Below, in pieces: positions 1 to 7,716 of a DNA stretch of 43,249 nt (positions are counted from its first letter, which is position 1; the number at the start of each line of letters is the position of its first letter). The position numbers and the translations under genes are program-made. Below the pieces are notes generated by a model, which saw only the letters and a program-made list of their open reading frames with translations, did no database searches and was not told where the DNA came from. Source of the DNA: Fredinandcohnia quinoae (GTDB lineage: Bacteria > Bacillota > Bacilli > Bacillales > Bacillaceae_L); assembly GCF_022427965.1 (NCBI RefSeq), contig NZ_JAKTTI010000037.1, forward strand, positions 1 through 43,249, in the 5' to 3' direction.

Positions 1-71
1 GAACCCTCGCGCCGCTTACGCGACCTACACCCTTAGCAGGGGCGCCTCTTCAGCCACTTGAGTACTTCCCC
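1..71 (-). tRNA. tRNA-Ser(GCU), partial at window edge
   Basis: The minus strand reads GGGGAAGTACTCAAGTGGC, then an anticodon arm CCC-TGCTAAG-GG with anticodon GCU, then a long variable arm, as in class II tRNA-Ser. The 3' end, including the T-arm and acceptor return strand, lies beyond the left edge. It is the downstream neighbour of tRNA-Asn in the same direction, so both probably belong to one tRNA operon. Confidence 0.9.
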
Positions 72-82
72 AAAAATAAAAA

Positions 83-157
83 TGGCTCCACAGGCAGGAC
101 TCGAACCTGCGACCGATCGGTTAACAGCCGATAGCTCTACCACTGAGCTACTGTGGA
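83..157 (-). tRNA. tRNA-Asn(GUU)
   Basis: A complete cloverleaf can be folded on the minus strand. The acceptor TCCACAG pairs with CTGTGGA, the D-arm is AGCTCAGTGGTAGAGCT, the anticodon stem ATCGG/CCGAT encloses CTGTTAA (anticodon GUU), the T-arm is GCAGGTTCGAACCTGC, and the CCA end is encoded. Only 11 bp separate it from the tRNA-Ser, so they are probably co-transcribed. Confidence 0.97.
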
Positions 158-279
158 ATATTTTTTGGACTGTTTTTATTATAAGAACAGTCAACCATGT
201 TGTCAAGCAAATCTCAAAACAAAAATCTACTTTTTTGACGACTTTTATAATTTATCATATCGAAACCGAAGAGTCAATA

Positions 280-738
280 TCACTTCGATAATTCCATTAA
301 TTTCCCCGAACACTTTCCACAGGCATATCTTTTAATATCTACCTTTCTTTTTCTAATATACTGCAAACCACAATTCTTACAAACATATAAATACTGCTTT
401 GAGACTTTTCTACGTTTTACAGACTCCAACGGTTTACAGAAGCGAGGTGCATCAACTTTCTTAAGTAAGTTTCGGAAGTCTTGATCTCGATGTTTATAAC
501 CTTTACCTTCAATATGAAGATGATAGTGACAAAGCTCGTGTTTTATAATTGCAACTAACTCATCTACGCCTCTTTCTTGATAATATTTTGGATTAAGCTC
601 TATATCATGAGATTTCAGGATGTATCTCCCACCTGTAGTTTGTAGACGGTTATTGAAAATAGCTTTGTGGCAAAATGGCTTGCCAAAAGACTCTAAAGAA
701 ACCTCTTCAACGATTTTCTGCAATTCAAATTGATCCAT
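280..738 (-). CDS. sprT: SprT-like zinc metalloprotease-fold protein (YdcK)
   Basis: This 152-residue protein is a close match to the B. subtilis YdcK/SprT family. A zinc metalloprotease motif HELCHYH lies at residues 67-73, with His67, Glu68 and His71 as the expected ligands and catalytic residue. A C-terminal zinc ribbon has Cys120/Cys123 and Cys140/Cys143. The ATG start is preceded by GGGAG. SprT-type proteins are cytoplasmic; eukaryotic SPRTN cleaves DNA-protein crosslinks, but the bacterial substrate is not established, so that role is only an analogy. It is divergent from cmpA, with about 180 bp between them, and sits next to tex as in B. subtilis. Confidence 0.93.
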   Translation of the reverse strand: MDQFELQKIVEEVSLESFGKPFCHKAIFNNRLQTTGGRYILKSHDIELNPKYYQERGVDELVAIIKHELCHYHLHIEGKGYKHRDQDFRNLLKKVDAPRFCKPLESVKRRKVSKQYLYVCKNCGLQYIRKRKVDIKRYACGKCSGKLMELSK

Positions 739-919
739 GGCTAATTCTCCCTCTCAAATTTAAAACGAACGGGACATTCCGCTCCGGCATAAACTATTTA
801 TAAGTAAAGCTTCATTCATTATAGTAGGAAAAGAAAAAATACACGATACTTTTTTGGCATTTACGATACTAAAGAAATCCTTTACCAATAATATTTCATA
901 AAAGAGGAGGTTGTGCTTC

Positions 920-1033
920 ATGCCAGTATGGCTTCAAAACCAAATGCAACGTGCCTACTACGAGAAAAATAGATATCAAATAAAATTATTAAACCAATGT
1001 TGGTATTTCTATAGAAAAAAACACTGCTCTTAA
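920..1033 (+). CDS. cmpA: CmpA, small cortex morphogenetic protein
   Basis: This 37-codon ORF starts ATG after AGAGGAGG and encodes a protein ending QCWYFYRKKHCS, nearly identical to B. subtilis CmpA as remembered. CmpA is a small cytoplasmic quality-control protein of sporulation that works with ClpXP and SpoIVA when spore coat and cortex assembly fails. It also sits next to tex/sprT in B. subtilis. The gene is transcribed towards tex, and its stop codon lies in the loop of the tex terminator hairpin. Upstream, ACGATACT occurs twice 20 bp apart (843 and 863), which may be part of a mother-cell sigma promoter, but I cannot assign it. Confidence 0.93.
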   Translation: MPVWLQNQMQRAYYEKNRYQIKLLNQCWYFYRKKHCS

Positions 1034-1044
1034 CAAGCAGTGTT
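1013..1044 (-). terminator. Intrinsic terminator of tex, overlapping the cmpA 3' end
   Basis: The arms AACACTGCT and AGCAGTGTT enclose a 7-nt loop, and on the minus strand the hairpin is followed by a run of seven T. Read on the plus strand the hairpin lacks a T tract, so it mainly serves tex. Confidence 0.85.
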
Positions 1045-1054
1045 ATCACTCCAA

Positions 1055-3229
1055 TTATTGTGGCGGCAGCATTGTTAATGCTACTCTTCCCTTTTTCACA
1101 TCAACATCATCTATCCAAACAGTAACCACATCTCCCACTGAGACAACATCAAGTGGATGCTTGACAAAGCTATTGCTTAATTTAGAAATATGAACTAAGC
1201 CATCCTGCTTTACACCAATGTCAACAAATGCACCGAAATCCACTACATTTCGAACTGTTCCTTCCAATTCCATCCCCTTCACAAGGTCTTCTAACTTAAG
1301 AATATCCTTTTTTAGGAGCGGACTAGCTAATTCATCACGTGGATCACGTTCAGGTCGAACTAAAGCTTCTGTTATATCACGTAGTGTTATCTCACCAATA
1401 CCCAATTCATTTGCTAATTCTTCAACTGAAATTGAGGCAATAGCTTCTTTAAGCTTTTCACTGCCGAGATCACGATTACTTACATCCATCTTTTTAAGAA
1501 GCTTCTTAACCTCATTATAATTCTCTGGGTGAATCCCTGTTCTATCTAATGGCTCATCCCCATCTATAATTCTTAAAAAGCCAATACATTGTTCATAGGT
1601 TTTTGCGCCAAGTCTTGGAATATCCTTTAAATCCTTTCGATTCAAGAACTTTCCTTGTTCTTCTCTTCGTTTCACCACATTATTCGCAACAGCCTTTGAA
1701 AGACCCGCTACATACTGCAACAATGAAGATGAAGCAGTGTTTACATTCACTCCGACTTTATTAACAACCGTCTCAACTACGAAGGTTAAGGAATCATTTA
1801 ATTTTTTCTGCGATACATCATGTTGATATTGTCCAACCCCTACGGATTTTGGGTCTATTTTTACAAGCTCTGCAAGCGGATCTTGGAGACGTCTTGCAAT
1901 TGACACAGCACTTCTTTCTTCAACCTGGAAATTAGGAAATTCTTCTCTAGCAAGATCGGATGCAGAATACACACTAGCTCCTGCTTCATTGACAATAATG
2001 TAAAAAATTTCTCGATTCACTTCTTTTAGGAGATCAGCAACAAATTGCTCGGTTTCTCTCGATGCAGTTCCATTTCCTATAGCAACCATCTCTACATCAA
2101 ATGCATCCAAAATCGCCTTAATTTTATTTTTTGCATCTTCCTTTTTATTCACTGGTGGATGGGGATAAATCACATCTATTTTTAGTACCTTTCCTGTCTC
2201 GTCAACTACAGCAAGCTTACAACCTGTTCGATATGCAGGGTCAACCCCAAGCACTACCTTGCCCTTTAGTGGTGGTTGTAGCAGTAGATTCCGGAGATTT
2301 TCCGCAAAAATATGTATCGCACGATCTTCTGCTTTTTCCGTAAGTTCTTTACGGATCTCTCTTTCAATCGATGGTTGTATTAAACGCTTGTAACTATCCT
2401 CTATCGTCTCAATAATATGTGGTGTAACAGAGGAATTTTCTTTTTTAACGATTTTTCTATGTAAGTAGCTTAAAATCCGTTCAAATGGTGTCTCGATAGC
2501 TACGCGTAAAACTTCCTCTTTTTCTCCCCGATTCATTGCTAGCACTCTATGTGGTACCACCTTATGAATAGGCTCATGATATTCATAATACATTTCATAT
2601 ACTTTCTTTTCATCCTTCTCTTCGTCCTTGACGGATGTTGCAATCACACCATGCTTAAAAGTTTCCGTTCGAATCCATTGACGGAAGTTTGCATCATCTG
2701 AGATCCACTCAGCAATGATATCCTTCGCACCCTGAACAGCCTCTTCAGCTGTTGTCACTTCTTTTTCCTCTGATAAAAATTGTATTGCATATTCCTCTAC
2801 ATTTACATTCATTGGAAATGTATAAAACCAGTCTGCTAATGGCTCTAATCCCTTTTCCTTTGCAATTGTTGCTTTCGTCCGACGCTTCTGTTTATAAGGT
2901 CTGTATAAATCTTCAACCTGCTGAAGTTTTGTTGATTTTAGTATGTCACTTTGTAATTCATCCGTTAATTTCCCTTGCTCTGAGATAAGTCGAATGACTT
3001 CTTCCTTCCTAGCTTCAAGGTTCTGCATATAATGATATTTTTCTTGGATATCCCTTATTTGTACTTCATCTAGAGAGCCAGTTAGTTCTTTTCGATATCG
3101 CGCAATAAAAGGAACAGTATTTCCCTCATCTAAAAGTGAGATTACATTAATAACTTGCTTTTCCTTCACCGTTAACTCTTTGGCGATTGTTTTAATCATC
3201 ATGTCATTTGATTGCAAAGTTTGTGTCAA
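1055..3229 (-). CDS. tex: Tex family RNA-binding transcription accessory protein
   Basis: This 724-residue protein has the complete Tex layout. It has an N-terminal helical region, a YqgF/RNase H-like domain (VLGVDPAYRTGCKLAVVDE, about residue 325), tandem helix-hairpin-helix segments with RKDLKDIPRLGAKTYEQC, and a C-terminal S1 RNA-binding domain with VVDFGAFVDIGVKQDGLVH (about 650-720). Tex proteins bind nucleic acid in the cytoplasm and affect transcription and stress survival; the precise role in Bacillus (YdcI) is not settled. The start is TTG, supported by AGGAGG eight bases upstream. It follows sigB in the same direction with a 61-bp gap, so both may share transcripts. Confidence 0.95.
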   Translation of the reverse strand: MTQTLQSNDMMIKTIAKELTVKEKQVINVISLLDEGNTVPFIARYRKELTGSLDEVQIRDIQEKYHYMQNLEARKEEVIRLISEQGKLTDELQSDILKSTKLQQVEDLYRPYKQKRRTKATIAKEKGLEPLADWFYTFPMNVNVEEYAIQFLSEEKEVTTAEEAVQGAKDIIAEWISDDANFRQWIRTETFKHGVIATSVKDEEKDEKKVYEMYYEYHEPIHKVVPHRVLAMNRGEKEEVLRVAIETPFERILSYLHRKIVKKENSSVTPHIIETIEDSYKRLIQPSIEREIRKELTEKAEDRAIHIFAENLRNLLLQPPLKGKVVLGVDPAYRTGCKLAVVDETGKVLKIDVIYPHPPVNKKEDAKNKIKAILDAFDVEMVAIGNGTASRETEQFVADLLKEVNREIFYIIVNEAGASVYSASDLAREEFPNFQVEERSAVSIARRLQDPLAELVKIDPKSVGVGQYQHDVSQKKLNDSLTFVVETVVNKVGVNVNTASSSLLQYVAGLSKAVANNVVKRREEQGKFLNRKDLKDIPRLGAKTYEQCIGFLRIIDGDEPLDRTGIHPENYNEVKKLLKKMDVSNRDLGSEKLKEAIASISVEELANELGIGEITLRDITEALVRPERDPRDELASPLLKKDILKLEDLVKGMELEGTVRNVVDFGAFVDIGVKQDGLVHISKLSNSFVKHPLDVVSVGDVVTVWIDDVDVKKGRVALTMLPPQ

Positions 3230-3290
3230 AATTATTTCCTCCTACTAACTCTTCTTACTGCTATTCTACCATTTAAACAAAAGGATAACC

Positions 3291-4061
3291 TCAAGCACCC
3301 TCTCTAATTGCTTTTCGAAGTTTCTTTATTGCTTTCCTCTGGATACGGGATACATGCATTTGGGAAATCCCTAGTAAGTCGCCTGTATCTTTTTGGCTAA
3401 GATTATTTAAATAGGTATAGTGGATGATTTTCTTTTCACGATCAGTTAGAACTTGTAATACACTCTCGATTACAAGACGTGAATTCACCTTTTCATACCC
3501 TTTATCATCTTCGCCTAACACCTCTAGGATTGTTACATCATTATTCTTATAATCTCCACTTAGGGTGCGTTCGATCGAAAGTGACCGATATCCTTGACCT
3601 AATTCTAACGCTTCTAGAATATCCTCTTCACATTCTTCTAGAAATTCAGCAATCTCACTAACTTGTGGCGAACGATTTAGGATTACCGTTAATTCTTCAA
3701 TCGCATTTTTTATTTTTGGACCTAATTCCTTCACTTTTCTAGGAACATGAACGCTCCACGTTTTGTCCCGCAAGTAATGTTTGATTTCCCCTTTTATCGT
3801 AGGGATCGCATATGAAGCAAAGTTCTTCCCAACAGTAGGGTCATATCTTCTTATCGCACTTAATAACCCAACTAACCCGACCTGGACGAGGTCTTCATCA
3901 TATCCTCTTCTATACGAATATTTTCGGGCGATCGTTCCTACTAAATGTTGATAAAGCTCAACTATCTTACGTTCTGCAGCTTTTGAGCCAGTTGATTGGA
4001 AGTCCTGAATTAGCTTAACCACTAATTTCTCATTCTCTAGAGTTTGAGATTTCTGTTTCAT
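3291..4061 (-). CDS. sigB: RNA polymerase sigma factor SigB
   Basis: This 256-residue sigma-70 family group 3 factor contains the SigB-type core KTWSVHVPRKVKELGPKIK rather than the SigF or SigG version, and ends with region 4 ISQMHVSRIQRKAIKKLR. In Bacillus, SigB directs the general stress response and is held inactive by RsbW and released by RsbV. It lies between endoA and tex exactly as in B. subtilis, but rsbR, S, T, U, V, W and X are all absent here. A recognised SD precedes the ATG (GAAGGAG). Regulation is therefore unclear: either Rsb genes are elsewhere or SigB is controlled by expression. Confidence 0.93.
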   Translation of the reverse strand: MKQKSQTLENEKLVVKLIQDFQSTGSKAAERKIVELYQHLVGTIARKYSYRRGYDEDLVQVGLVGLLSAIRRYDPTVGKNFASYAIPTIKGEIKHYLRDKTWSVHVPRKVKELGPKIKNAIEELTVILNRSPQVSEIAEFLEECEEDILEALELGQGYRSLSIERTLSGDYKNNDVTILEVLGEDDKGYEKVNSRLVIESVLQVLTDREKKIIHYTYLNNLSQKDTGDLLGISQMHVSRIQRKAIKKLRKAIREGA

Positions 4062-4142
4062 GCTTCTTCACCTACTCCTTCAACAGACGTATTTTTTACC
4101 ATATACGTATACATTCGTGAAATAGTTGGTTGTTTCCTCCCT

Positions 4143-4160
4143 TTTAACACTTTTGTTAAA
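4143..4160. promoter_or_regulatory. Perfect AT-rich palindrome upstream of sigB
   Basis: TTTAACA and TGTTAAA arms are separated by 4 bp, about 80 bp upstream of the sigB start. There is no T tract on the minus strand, so it does not look like a terminator for the upstream gene. It may be a protein-binding site; the protein is unknown. Confidence 0.35.
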
Positions 4161-4182
4161 TAGTTAAAATGAATTTGTAATA

Positions 4183-5397
4183 TTAGCTTTTTACTGCACA
4201 AATGGTAAATGTTTTAGGTAATCCAATATCATGAACCTTATGGTTGGGTTCTTCCTCGAGGATTTTGACAAATAACCCTTCCGCAGCCAAAGCTGTAATA
4301 ATTTCCCCCAACGTCCAGTATCGTTGAAAGACCTTTGATAGTTCTTGTTGTATTTCTGAAGACATATGTTTTGTAAAAGCAACATCCTTCGTTTTAATAG
4401 TTGGATCAAAATAATCCCCTGTTACTTTATGCTTCTTACCTGTTGAAGTAATCAGCTTTGTTGAAATAGGATGGAACTCATGTAAAATAAACATCCCATT
4501 ATCCTTTAGAAGTTTCGATATCAACTCTGCGAGCGGTTTTAAATCTATATAATAATGAAGGACTCCAAGTTCCATTAAGACAATATCATTATTCACACCA
4601 AGTAAGTTAACATCTAGGGATAAAACATCAGATACATTATATTGAATGTCTACCCCAGCTTCGGATGCAACCTCATGAGCAAACCGTTGATTTTCCATCG
4701 AGAAGTCCACAATCGAAACATCAGCCCCCAACAACGCCATTGCCACACCTTTAATACCGTTCGAACCCATAAGGTGCACAATTTTCTTGCCTTGGATATC
4801 TCCCAAATATTTATTAAATGGATGGAGTTTCCAAATTGGGTTCTGTTTTACTTTTGCAGCAGCTTCTCTAGGTAATCCATATCGATTCAATAGGGCTTGA
4901 TAGTTATTTTGGTTCCATGCAAATTCATTGTTATTATTTATCTCCTGTTGTTTTTCAAATAAGTATTGATGAACCTTTTCTGCATACTGATTATTTCCAT
5001 TAAAAATATATGAATATAAGGATCTGCACCATACTTCATCGTCATCTACTCGTTTTAAAATCCGGTAAGGATCTGTCTTTAATGATTTATTATAGTGGCA
5101 CGAAAAAATAATCGTAAGTTGATCTCGCATGAATTGAAATTCTGCTTCATTCTCATTCTTCTCCGTAATTATAGGGTCGTAGGAATGATAGAATTGCAAG
5201 AGCATATCGAACTGGTCCCATTGAAAATGAACATGAATCTCTTGTTTTTCTCGAATGGTAACCCCTTGAATGGATAAAGCCGTACCACCAGCAAATTCAT
5301 ATGTAATTTTCCCTTCCTGTAATTCTTGTGCAATTAATTTCACATTGTCCTTATAATGTGTGTTGACCAAATGAAAATCCTCCCGTTCATAATTCAT
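4183..5397 (-). CDS. Two-domain protein: nucleotidyltransferase-like N-terminus and SAM-dependent methyltransferase-like C-terminus
   Basis: I do not recognise this 404-residue protein as a named family. The N-terminal part (about 1-130) has FAGGTALSIQG followed by EIHVHFQ, which resembles the GG...DxD start of nucleotidyltransferase-fold domains but lacks the acidic pair, so any such activity is doubtful. From about residue 200 there is a Rossmann-type methyltransferase: motif I-like IVHLMGSNGIKGVAMALLG, an acidic residue in VSIVDFS, and a later MELGVLHYYIDL resembling motif IV. The substrate is unknown. ATG at 5397 is used here; TTG at 5415 would add six residues, and neither has a clear SD. 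It occupies the position of the rsb genes between endoA and sigB. Confidence 0.7.
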   Translation of the reverse strand: MNYEREDFHLVNTHYKDNVKLIAQELQEGKITYEFAGGTALSIQGVTIREKQEIHVHFQWDQFDMLLQFYHSYDPIITEKNENEAEFQFMRDQLTIIFSCHYNKSLKTDPYRILKRVDDDEVWCRSLYSYIFNGNNQYAEKVHQYLFEKQQEINNNNEFAWNQNNYQALLNRYGLPREAAAKVKQNPIWKLHPFNKYLGDIQGKKIVHLMGSNGIKGVAMALLGADVSIVDFSMENQRFAHEVASEAGVDIQYNVSDVLSLDVNLLGVNNDIVLMELGVLHYYIDLKPLAELISKLLKDNGMFILHEFHPISTKLITSTGKKHKVTGDYFDPTIKTKDVAFTKHMSSEIQQELSKVFQRYWTLGEIITALAAEGLFVKILEEEPNHKVHDIGLPKTFTICAVKS

Positions 5398-5430
5398 GAT
5401 GTTTAGTATATACAAAATGACAAAAGCTTA

Positions 5431-5446
5431 GAATAAACATTCATTC
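5431..5446. promoter_or_regulatory. Imperfect palindrome of TetR-operator type
   Basis: Read on the minus strand this is GAATGAA-TG-TTTATTC, one mismatch from a perfect inverted repeat. It resembles the TGAATGA half-sites of Bacillus FadR operators. It lies about 35 bp upstream of the methyltransferase-like gene. The assignment to any regulator is a guess. Confidence 0.3.
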
Positions 5447-5460
5447 ATAAAAGAGAATTC

Positions 5461-5530
5461 AAACAAACGTTTGATCGAATACCAAGCTCGTTGGGACGGC
5501 TGGGTTTGATGCCTAAACAAACGTTTGATT
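5461..5530. repeat. Two copies of a CAAACGTTTG palindrome, 54 bp apart
   Basis: AAACAAACGTTTGATCGAA begins at 5461 and AAACAAACGTTTGATTGAA at 5515. The 19-bp copies differ at one position, and each is centred on the perfect palindrome CAAACGTTTG (5464-5473 and 5518-5527). They lie between the endoA terminator and the methyltransferase-like gene, which suggests a pair of operator sites. Confidence 0.6.
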
Positions 5531-5545
5531 GAACCCTATTTCATA

Positions 5546-5579
5546 AAAACAAAAGAAGCTACCAACAAGGTAACTTCTT
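5546..5579 (-). terminator. Intrinsic terminator of the endoAI-endoA unit
   Basis: The minus strand reads GAAGTTACC, a 5-nt loop, GGTAGCTTC, then TTTTGTTTTT. This lies 22 bp past the endoA stop codon. Confidence 0.85.
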
Positions 5580-5600
5580 CATACATGAGATATAAATAAT

Positions 5601-5951
5601 TTAAAAATCGATGAGTCCTAAACTAATTTGTAAGGCTTCATCCACTCTGTCCATCATCTCTTCATCGAGATGTGTTATCTTATCGGTTAAGCGCTGCTTA
5701 TCGATTGTACGGACTTGTTCTAACAGAATAACTGAGTCACGCTCAAATCCATAACGCTCAGCGTCAATTTCCACATGTGTTGGGAGCTTTGCTTTTTGAA
5801 TTTGGGCAGTTATTGCTGCGACAATGACTGTGGGACTGAACCGATTCCCGATATCGTTTTGGATGACAAGAACAGGACGAACGCCTCCTTGCTCTGAGCC
5901 AACAACTGGGGAGAGGTCTGCAAAATAAACGTCGCCACGTTTTACAATCAA
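5601..5951 (-). CDS. ndoA: EndoA/MazF-type endoribonuclease toxin
   Basis: This 116-residue protein is almost identical to B. subtilis EndoA (YdcE) from [23 protein letters not shown] to the end. EndoA is a ribosome-independent mRNA interferase that cuts at UACAU sites and is neutralised by EndoAI. The expected active-site Arg (GGVRPVLV, about residue 25) and the conserved Thr in AAITAQ are present. It starts only 4 bp after the antitoxin stop codon and is followed by its own terminator, so it is the second gene of a two-gene module. Confidence 0.97.
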   Translation of the reverse strand: MIVKRGDVYFADLSPVVGSEQGGVRPVLVIQNDIGNRFSPTVIVAAITAQIQKAKLPTHVEIDAERYGFERDSVILLEQVRTIDKQRLTDKITHLDEEMMDRVDEALQISLGLIDF

Positions 5952-5955
5952 ATGA

Positions 5956-6237
5956 TTACCCCCCGCTAACTAAGCGTTCTACGGTGTGGTCTGCCTCTGA
6001 TTCAGCTAAAAAAGCTTCCGACGCAATGTTAAGGTTTATTTTTGCCATTTCCATGTAGCCGCGTCTCATAGACTCTGTAATTTGACGTTTCTTTCTTTCA
6101 CGTAGATACATTTTTGTAGCCTGATAAATAAGTTCGTTTCGATTACCGTTCTCTTGCTTCACAAGACCGTCCAGTTCACTGATAAGATTTTGTGGTAAAC
6201 GAATCAAAATTTCTGTTGTTGCGCTGGATTCAGACAC
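5956..6237 (-). CDS. ndoAI: EndoAI/MazE-type antitoxin, ribbon-helix-helix protein
   Basis: This 93-residue protein has an N-terminal ribbon-helix-helix segment ([20 protein letters not shown]) and a C-terminal tail that in EndoAI binds the toxin. The GTG start is supported by GGAGGTG seven bases upstream. It is placed before endoA and probably binds both the toxin and the shared promoter. About 195 bp separate it from alr. Confidence 0.95.
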   Translation of the reverse strand: MSESSATTEILIRLPQNLISELDGLVKQENGNRNELIYQATKMYLRERKKRQITESMRRGYMEMAKINLNIASEAFLAESEADHTVERLVSGG

Positions 6238-6432
6238 AATCTACACCTCCACCAACATGCCACCAATTATTCTACTCCAATCTTAATAATACCACTATTA
6301 TGTTTGGATGCAAAGCCAATTCCATCAATTCCATTATTTCTATTATATTATCTACATTTGGAAATAGATTTTATGCACCTATTCACAAATTTACCAAAAG
6401 GTACATGTTAATAACGGATTTAGAGCTTCATC

Positions 6433-7596
6433 TTAGTGGTTTATTAAGACAGGGTTTCTCACTTCAATTATACTCTTATTTTTCAAAAAAATACGGGGTA
6501 CACGATAACTTATCGTACAAATCACTTCATAATTTACAGTACCAAGGACTTTGGCAACATCATCAACATGAATGTACTCGTTTTTTTGCCCTCCGATTAA
6601 GGTAACCTTAGTACCTCTTGCCATCTCCCTAGGAAGTTTAACCATAAATTGATCCATACAAATTCTACCAATAATCTGACAACGTTCACCGTCAACTAAT
6701 ACATCTGTATTTTGTAGGCTGCGAATCCATCCATCCGCATATCCAACTGGAACTGTACCGACCCACATTTCTTCATCTGCGGTGAAGGTTGCACCATAGC
6801 TGACCTTTTCACCTTCTGCAATTTTTTTAACTTGTACAAGACTACTATGGAGCGAGAACGCTTCGTGAAGGTTATATGGAAGCTGGTCCTTAATTTCTAG
6901 CGACGGGGTTAATCCATACATTCCAATTCCTAAGCGAACCGCATTAAATACCTTTTCAGGAAATCGTAAGCCTGTAGCACTATTACCACAATGAACCATC
7001 TTAGGTTTTACCGGAATCCATTCAAGCATTTGAAGAAAGGTTTGATACTGCTCTTCAAAATAAGAAGTATCAAGTTCATCTGCAGTTGCAAAATGAGTAA
7101 AAACTCCTTCGAGGAAAAAGCGCGGATCATTTTCAATCACTTCGATTAATTCAGTTACCTCACTTTTTTCTTTCACACCTAAACGTCCCATTCCAGAATC
7201 CAACTTCAAGTGAAAAGTAACAGGAAGATTCTCTTTATAAACGCTTATAGCCTCTTGTAACCATTCAAGTTGAAAAACTGTAAGGGTAAGATTGTATTTT
7301 GCAGCTAATGACATATCATTTGGTCTAACAGCTCCCAACACAAGAATTGGAGCATCAATACCGCTACTTCTTAAATGAATTGCCTCATCCAGGAATGCAA
7401 CGGCTAAATAAGAAGCACCCGCTTCAAGTGCTGTTTTTACAACCTGAACATCGCCATGTCCATATGCATTTGCTTTAACTACCGCCATAACAGCAACATC
7501 ATCAGGTAAAAACCGTTTCATATTCGTTACATTTTCATATATATAATCTAAGTTTACTTCAACCCATGTATCACGATAAAAATGAGATGACTCCAT
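6433..7596 (-). CDS. alr: Alanine racemase
   Basis: This fold-type III PLP enzyme has about 387 residues. The PLP lysine lies in AVVKANAYGHG (about residue 40), a conserved Arg in the SGMGRLGV segment, and the second catalytic Tyr in VSYGATF near residue 265. It interconverts L- and D-alanine in the cytoplasm and supplies Ddl, encoded further along this window. The start is ATG at 7596, eight bases after GGGAAG; GTG at 7605 would overlap that SD. Alr before EndoAI/EndoA is the usual Bacillus order. Confidence 0.96.
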   Translation of the reverse strand: MESSHFYRDTWVEVNLDYIYENVTNMKRFLPDDVAVMAVVKANAYGHGDVQVVKTALEAGASYLAVAFLDEAIHLRSSGIDAPILVLGAVRPNDMSLAAKYNLTLTVFQLEWLQEAISVYKENLPVTFHLKLDSGMGRLGVKEKSEVTELIEVIENDPRFFLEGVFTHFATADELDTSYFEEQYQTFLQMLEWIPVKPKMVHCGNSATGLRFPEKVFNAVRLGIGMYGLTPSLEIKDQLPYNLHEAFSLHSSLVQVKKIAEGEKVSYGATFTADEEMWVGTVPVGYADGWIRSLQNTDVLVDGERCQIIGRICMDQFMVKLPREMARGTKVTLIGGQKNEYIHVDDVAKVLGTVNYEVICTISYRVPRIFLKNKSIIEVRNPVLINH

Positions 7597-7676
7597 TACT
7601 AACACTTCCCAACTAATAATTCCATATCAATTTATATATATGTTAGATTATTTATTGTTCGAGTTTAGATGTCAAT

Positions 7677-7713
7677 AGAAAAAAATAGGAGCCTGTTGGT
7701 ACGGCTCCTATTT
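7677..7713 (-). terminator. Intrinsic terminator after the YdcC-type lipoprotein gene
   Basis: The minus strand shows AAATAGGAGCC, a 9-nt loop, GGCTCCTATTT and a continuing T run, just after the stop codon at 7717. Confidence 0.9.
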
Positions 7714-7716
7714 ATC

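Noticed and set aside
4130-4165. SigB-dependent promoter (GTTT...GGGTAT type) before sigB
   Set aside because: The nearest match is ATTTAA-14-GGGAGG, too weak in the -10 part to claim autoregulation.
5601-6237. EndoA/EndoAI as a mobile or novel toxin-antitoxin system
   Set aside because: It is the conserved chromosomal Bacillus pair in its usual place next to alr, so it is not novel or recently acquired.
6192-6605. Plus-strand ORF of 137 codons over the alr 3' end and the gap before endoAI
   Set aside because: It is antisense to alr, has no SD, and lacks any protein-like pattern.
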